Assembly: GCA_020628495.1 (NCBI GenBank)
Contig: JAHDFA010000011.1
Coordinates: 1-34,190 of the forward strand
Origin: Hellea sp.
GTDB taxonomy: Bacteria; Pseudomonadota; Alphaproteobacteria; Caulobacterales; Maricaulaceae
Reading direction: 5' to 3'
DNA length: 34,190 nt
Shown: positions 31,496-34,190 of the stretch, piece by piece
Numbering within the stretch: position 1 is the first letter of the stretch
Layout of the letters: the number at the start of each line of letters is the position of its first letter
Notes under the pieces: generated by a model
Database searches by the model: none
What the model saw: only the letters and a program-made list of their open reading frames with translations
Told to the model about the DNA's origin: nothing
Program-made: the position numbers and the translations under genes

Positions 31496-34009
31496 ATGGC
31501 TGAATCAATATTAAAAAATAAACTGTTGAGCGTGAGTGCAGCTAGTATTCTATCACTTACTCTAATGACATCATCAGCTTACGCAGCTGACTTATTCACA
31601 TTTAAAGGCAGTGTAATTACTTCATCGAATTCCAAAAATTTGAATTCACGTAATGTAAAAATAAACCCAAGCTTCATGAGTCAGACCGAGCTGAACTTTG
31701 AGCTAAACGGTATTAATTATACGGCCAAACGAAACCATATAAGCCGTCAAAAAGGCACATCTGTCTGGACAGGACGCATACAAGGAGCCGATGGCGGCGA
31801 ACTCCTCATTACATCGCACAAAGGTATGTATTCCGGTACAATATCTCTCCAAAATGGGACCTATCGCATTTCTGGCGATATGAGTGAGACGCAATCACTT
31901 TCGAAACTCAATCTTGATAATCTACCGAATGAAGACATTGGCGGTCTACCTGATGGCGAAGGACAAACTCAATTCCAACCGCTCCAAGACAATATTTCCA
32001 ATGAAGCCGTTCAACAAGATATATTAATGGTTTATACGCAGGCCGCTTGTGACGCCGCAGCTAACAGTACCAATGCGAGCTGTAACCAATTGGAGGCAGA
32101 TATCGTCACCTCCATTTCACAAATGAACCAAGCCTATGCAGAGAGCGAAATTGATATTTTCATGAATATCACAAGCATGCGCTTCGTAAACTATGCAGAT
32201 ACTGGCGTCGCCACAGGCACGGCCTTATCTGCCTTACGAAGCAGTAGTGATGGTATTATGGACGAGGTTCATGGTTGGCGAGAAGAGGATGGAGCTGACC
32301 TAGTCGCATTGATCATGGATGGTACAGGTTGTGGCATTGCCTATTCACCAGCAGCACCGTCATCAGCTTTTAGCGTCACAGATGAAAGCTGCATGCTAGG
32401 CAATCGTACATTAGCGCATGAGATTGGGCATAATCAGGGCGCTTTACACGATAGAGATCAACATTCCGGTGGTACGGTCGGCGCTTATAATTATGGTTTC
32501 AAACGTTGCGCAGACGGAAGCGACGAAGATTTTGGCGCACCCTATTTCCGAACTATCATGTCATATGGCTGTACAGGTGCTTCCCGTGTTGGGCGGTATT
32601 CCAATCCGAATGTTTTATTTAATGGTGTGCCACAAGGAACGGACCCCAACACAAATCCAGATCGCGGGACATTCAATGCGCGAACATTGAATGAATCGGC
32701 TGCTTATGTAGCAAGCTTCCGCCAAGGTGCGACTATAACGACACCAATCGCTCCATCGGGATTAAATAGCGTGAGTAATAGCGCCTCTACGATCTCACTG
32801 TCATGGAGTGACAACTCAGATAATGAGACCCGTTTCACGGTAGAGCGCTCAACTGACGGCGCAAGTTTCACAGAAATCGCCAATCTCGGCTCTGGCACAA
32901 TTAGCTATACTGACTCTGGATTAGACGCAGAAACAACCTATTACTATCGCGTAAGAGCCAGCAATAGTGCCGGCGCCTCCGACTACTCAAATGTAAGCTC
33001 AGCTACAACAGATAGCTTGCCGAACCAAATTGAGGATGTCGCAATTAGTCAGACGCTTGGATCCGGTACAGTTACTGGCAGTTATCCAAACACACATACC
33101 AATGACGGATCTGTTCAGCGTATCACCGAGGTCAGTTCAGGCGGTCCGAAAAGACGTCGCTCACAATCATATTCTCATAGCTATAATTTTAATGTCACTG
33201 GCGGTGCGGGCGGCGTCACAATGAAAGCGAATGCCTATGTATCAGGGACAGAAGGCGCTCTGTTCGAATATAGTGCGAATGGCGGCGCAAGTTGGACTGA
33301 AATGTTCGTTGTTAACAGTCAGTCCCAGAGCAATGAACAGAGTTTTGTTTTTCCGTCATCGACAAGCGGAAATATCGTAGTTCGCGTCACAGACGCCGAG
33401 CAGGTACAGGGTGAAACCACCGATTCTATTTCTATCGATTCACTGATCATCACATCAAATACAATCCCCGCTACGCCGCCCAATGCGCCGTCTAACCTAT
33501 CGGTTGGAACTGTAACTGCAAATTCCGTAGCCTTGAGTTTTACGGATAATTCTTCGGACGAGCTAGGATTTGAAGTCTGGCGGAGTCAAACAGCAGGAAG
33601 TTGTGGGACAAATCTTGTTGGGACAACATCTGCGGATGAGACATCGTTTGTAGACAACTCAGCAGCCCCATCGACAATTTATTTTTATACTGTTAGTTCG
33701 TTTAATTCCGGCGGATCCAGCGTAACTTGCACAGACGAAGTTACGGCCACGACACTGGTCGGAAGTCCAATATCCGCCTCTGGCACTGGATATAAAGTCA
33801 AAGGCCAACAAACCGTAGATATCACTTGGAGCGGCACATCAGGTTCGAATGTTGATATCATCAGAGATGGTAGGATTATTACCACCACAAATAATGATGG
33901 CAGCTTCACGGATAATATTGGCGTGAAGGGCGGTGGTAGCTATCAATACGCTGTGTGTGAAAGTGGCAGTGCTAGCCTTTGCTCTGAAACATTTAACATC
34001 ATATTTTAA
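31496..34009 (+). CDS. Secreted metzincin zinc metalloprotease with fibronectin type III domains
   Basis: The start at 31496 is set by the strong SD; the frame opens 29 codons earlier. The 837-residue product has a signal peptide (cleavage after Ala30 in AYA-AD), a propeptide-like region to about 170, and a reprolysin-like catalytic domain with HEIGHNQGALHD (His308, His312, His318; Glu309) and the Met-turn IMSYG (Met355). A fibronectin III domain follows (about 418-506), then a beta-rich region (about 510-655), a second fibronectin III (about 662-753) and a C-terminal Ig-like module (GYKVKGQQTVDITWSG) common in secreted proteases. It is likely extracellular, degrading proteins. By eye its DNA is AT-richer than neighbouring housekeeping genes. 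No dedicated transporter is nearby. Confidence 0.9.
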   Translation: MAESILKNKLLSVSAASILSLTLMTSSAYAADLFTFKGSVITSSNSKNLNSRNVKINPSFMSQTELNFELNGINYTAKRNHISRQKGTSVWTGRIQGADGGELLITSHKGMYSGTISLQNGTYRISGDMSETQSLSKLNLDNLPNEDIGGLPDGEGQTQFQPLQDNISNEAVQQDILMVYTQAACDAAANSTNASCNQLEADIVTSISQMNQAYAESEIDIFMNITSMRFVNYADTGVATGTALSALRSSSDGIMDEVHGWREEDGADLVALIMDGTGCGIAYSPAAPSSAFSVTDESCMLGNRTLAHEIGHNQGALHDRDQHSGGTVGAYNYGFKRCADGSDEDFGAPYFRTIMSYGCTGASRVGRYSNPNVLFNGVPQGTDPNTNPDRGTFNARTLNESAAYVASFRQGATITTPIAPSGLNSVSNSASTISLSWSDNSDNETRFTVERSTDGASFTEIANLGSGTISYTDSGLDAETTYYYRVRASNSAGASDYSNVSSATTDSLPNQIEDVAISQTLGSGTVTGSYPNTHTNDGSVQRITEVSSGGPKRRRSQSYSHSYNFNVTGGAGGVTMKANAYVSGTEGALFEYSANGGASWTEMFVVNSQSQSNEQSFVFPSSTSGNIVVRVTDAEQVQGETTDSISIDSLIITSNTIPATPPNAPSNLSVGTVTANSVALSFTDNSSDELGFEVWRSQTAGSCGTNLVGTTSADETSFVDNSAAPSTIYFYTVSSFNSGGSSVTCTDEVTATTLVGSPISASGTGYKVKGQQTVDITWSGTSGSNVDIIRDGRIITTTNNDGSFTDNIGVKGGGSYQYAVCESGSASLCSETFNIIF

Positions 34010-34017
34010 TCGACTGT

Positions 34018-34040
34018 CTGAAGGCTTGCCCGGCCTTCAG
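34018..34040 (+). terminator. Hairpin after the metalloprotease gene
   Basis: CTGAAGGC (34018-34025) and GCCTTCAG (34033-34040) form an 8-base-pair stem with a 7-base loop, 8 bases after the stop codon. The position fits a terminator, but no U-tract follows, so it may be a weak or Rho-assisted terminator or only protect the mRNA 3' end. Confidence 0.5.
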
Positions 34041-34060
34041 GCCAAAGTTCAAAAATGTAA

Positions 34061-34105
34061 CTCCTCCTCCACATAGCGTTCAAAATTTGATCCTATGAGG
34101 AGGAG
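34061..34105. repeat. Long inverted repeat with SD-like arms
   Basis: CTCCTCCTC (34061-34069) pairs with GAGGAGGAG (34097-34105). Inside it, ATAG pairs with CTAT and TCAAAATTTGA forms a further near-palindrome. The whole 45-base element is strongly self-complementary. Because the 3' arm looks like a Shine-Dalgarno sequence, it could hide a ribosome binding site, but no ATG, GTG or TTG lies at the right distance. Confidence 0.45.
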
Positions 34106-34143
34106 CCAGCATCCAATCATATCCCACATCCGCCTATGCACAA

Positions 34144-34190
34144 ATGCGCTTTGACAAATCGCGTCTCATGTTCATGAGTAGAGGTTCACC
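34144..34190 (+). CDS. Possible start of a gene cut off by the window edge
   Basis: From the ATG at 34144 the frame stays open to the end of the window (starting MRFDKSRLMFMSR). No good SD is at normal spacing, and the fragment is too short to recognise. It may belong to a gene whose true start is elsewhere. Confidence 0.2.
   Translation, partial: MRFDKSRLMFMSRGS

Overview
The window is a dense, almost entirely coding stretch of an alphaproteobacterial chromosome. The evidence is gene content and order: trpA/accD/folC facing an AddAB recombination cluster; tsaE-amgK-murU-addB-addA-trxA; a DivL-type pseudo-histidine kinase; ChvG/ChvI beside PTS genes; and hemC-hemD-mic60-hemY divergent from tsaD. 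DivL and the moderate GC content suggest the Caulobacterales/Maricaulales side (Hyphomonadaceae or Robiginitomaculaceae-like, marine). That placement is inference. I saw no rRNA, tRNA, CRISPR array, insertion sequence or prophage, and no gene-free stretch exceeds 300 bases.

Layout. 1-5.0 kb: trpA, then an inserted antisense TPR membrane protein, then accD and folC (tryptophan, fatty acid and folate synthesis). 5.0-6.2 kb: a minus-strand set of two unrecognised small proteins and a CXXC peroxiredoxin-like protein. 6.2-15.3 kb: one minus-strand operon, tsaE, amgK, murU, addB, addA, trxA, joined by 4-8 base overlaps and closed by a strong intrinsic terminator. It mixes tRNA modification, peptidoglycan recycling, double-strand-break repair and redox. 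15.3-18.6 kb: a 2Fe-2S ferredoxin, a probably frameshifted small membrane protein, and divL. 18.6-20.9 kb: a mannose-1-phosphate guanylyltransferase, then PTS EIIA, HPr and a TonB-domain lipoprotein in one unit. 21.0-22.7 kb: an indoleamine 2,3-dioxygenase with a divergent Lrp-family regulator, sitting where many relatives carry hprK. 22.7-25.7 kb: chvI-chvG and a YggT protein. 25.7-31.3 kb: hemC-hemD-mic60-hemY on the minus strand, and tsaD-yciI on the plus strand. 31.3-34.0 kb: a long, AT-richer secreted metzincin protease with fibronectin-type domains, followed by palindromic DNA and possibly a new gene cut by the window edge.

Most of the window is conserved housekeeping synteny. The accessory or unusual parts are the TPR gene splitting trpA from accD, the twin small proteins beside the peroxiredoxin, the broken membrane gene, the dioxygenase/Lrp insertion, the TonB-domain lipoprotein tied to the PTS genes, and the secreted protease. 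I did not find an unmistakable new multi-gene system. The best candidates for a second look are the PTS/TonB-lipoprotein unit, the dioxygenase/Lrp module and the small-protein pair. Many starts were moved from the longest open frame to internal ATGs with good Shine-Dalgarno (SD) sequences, as stated per gene.
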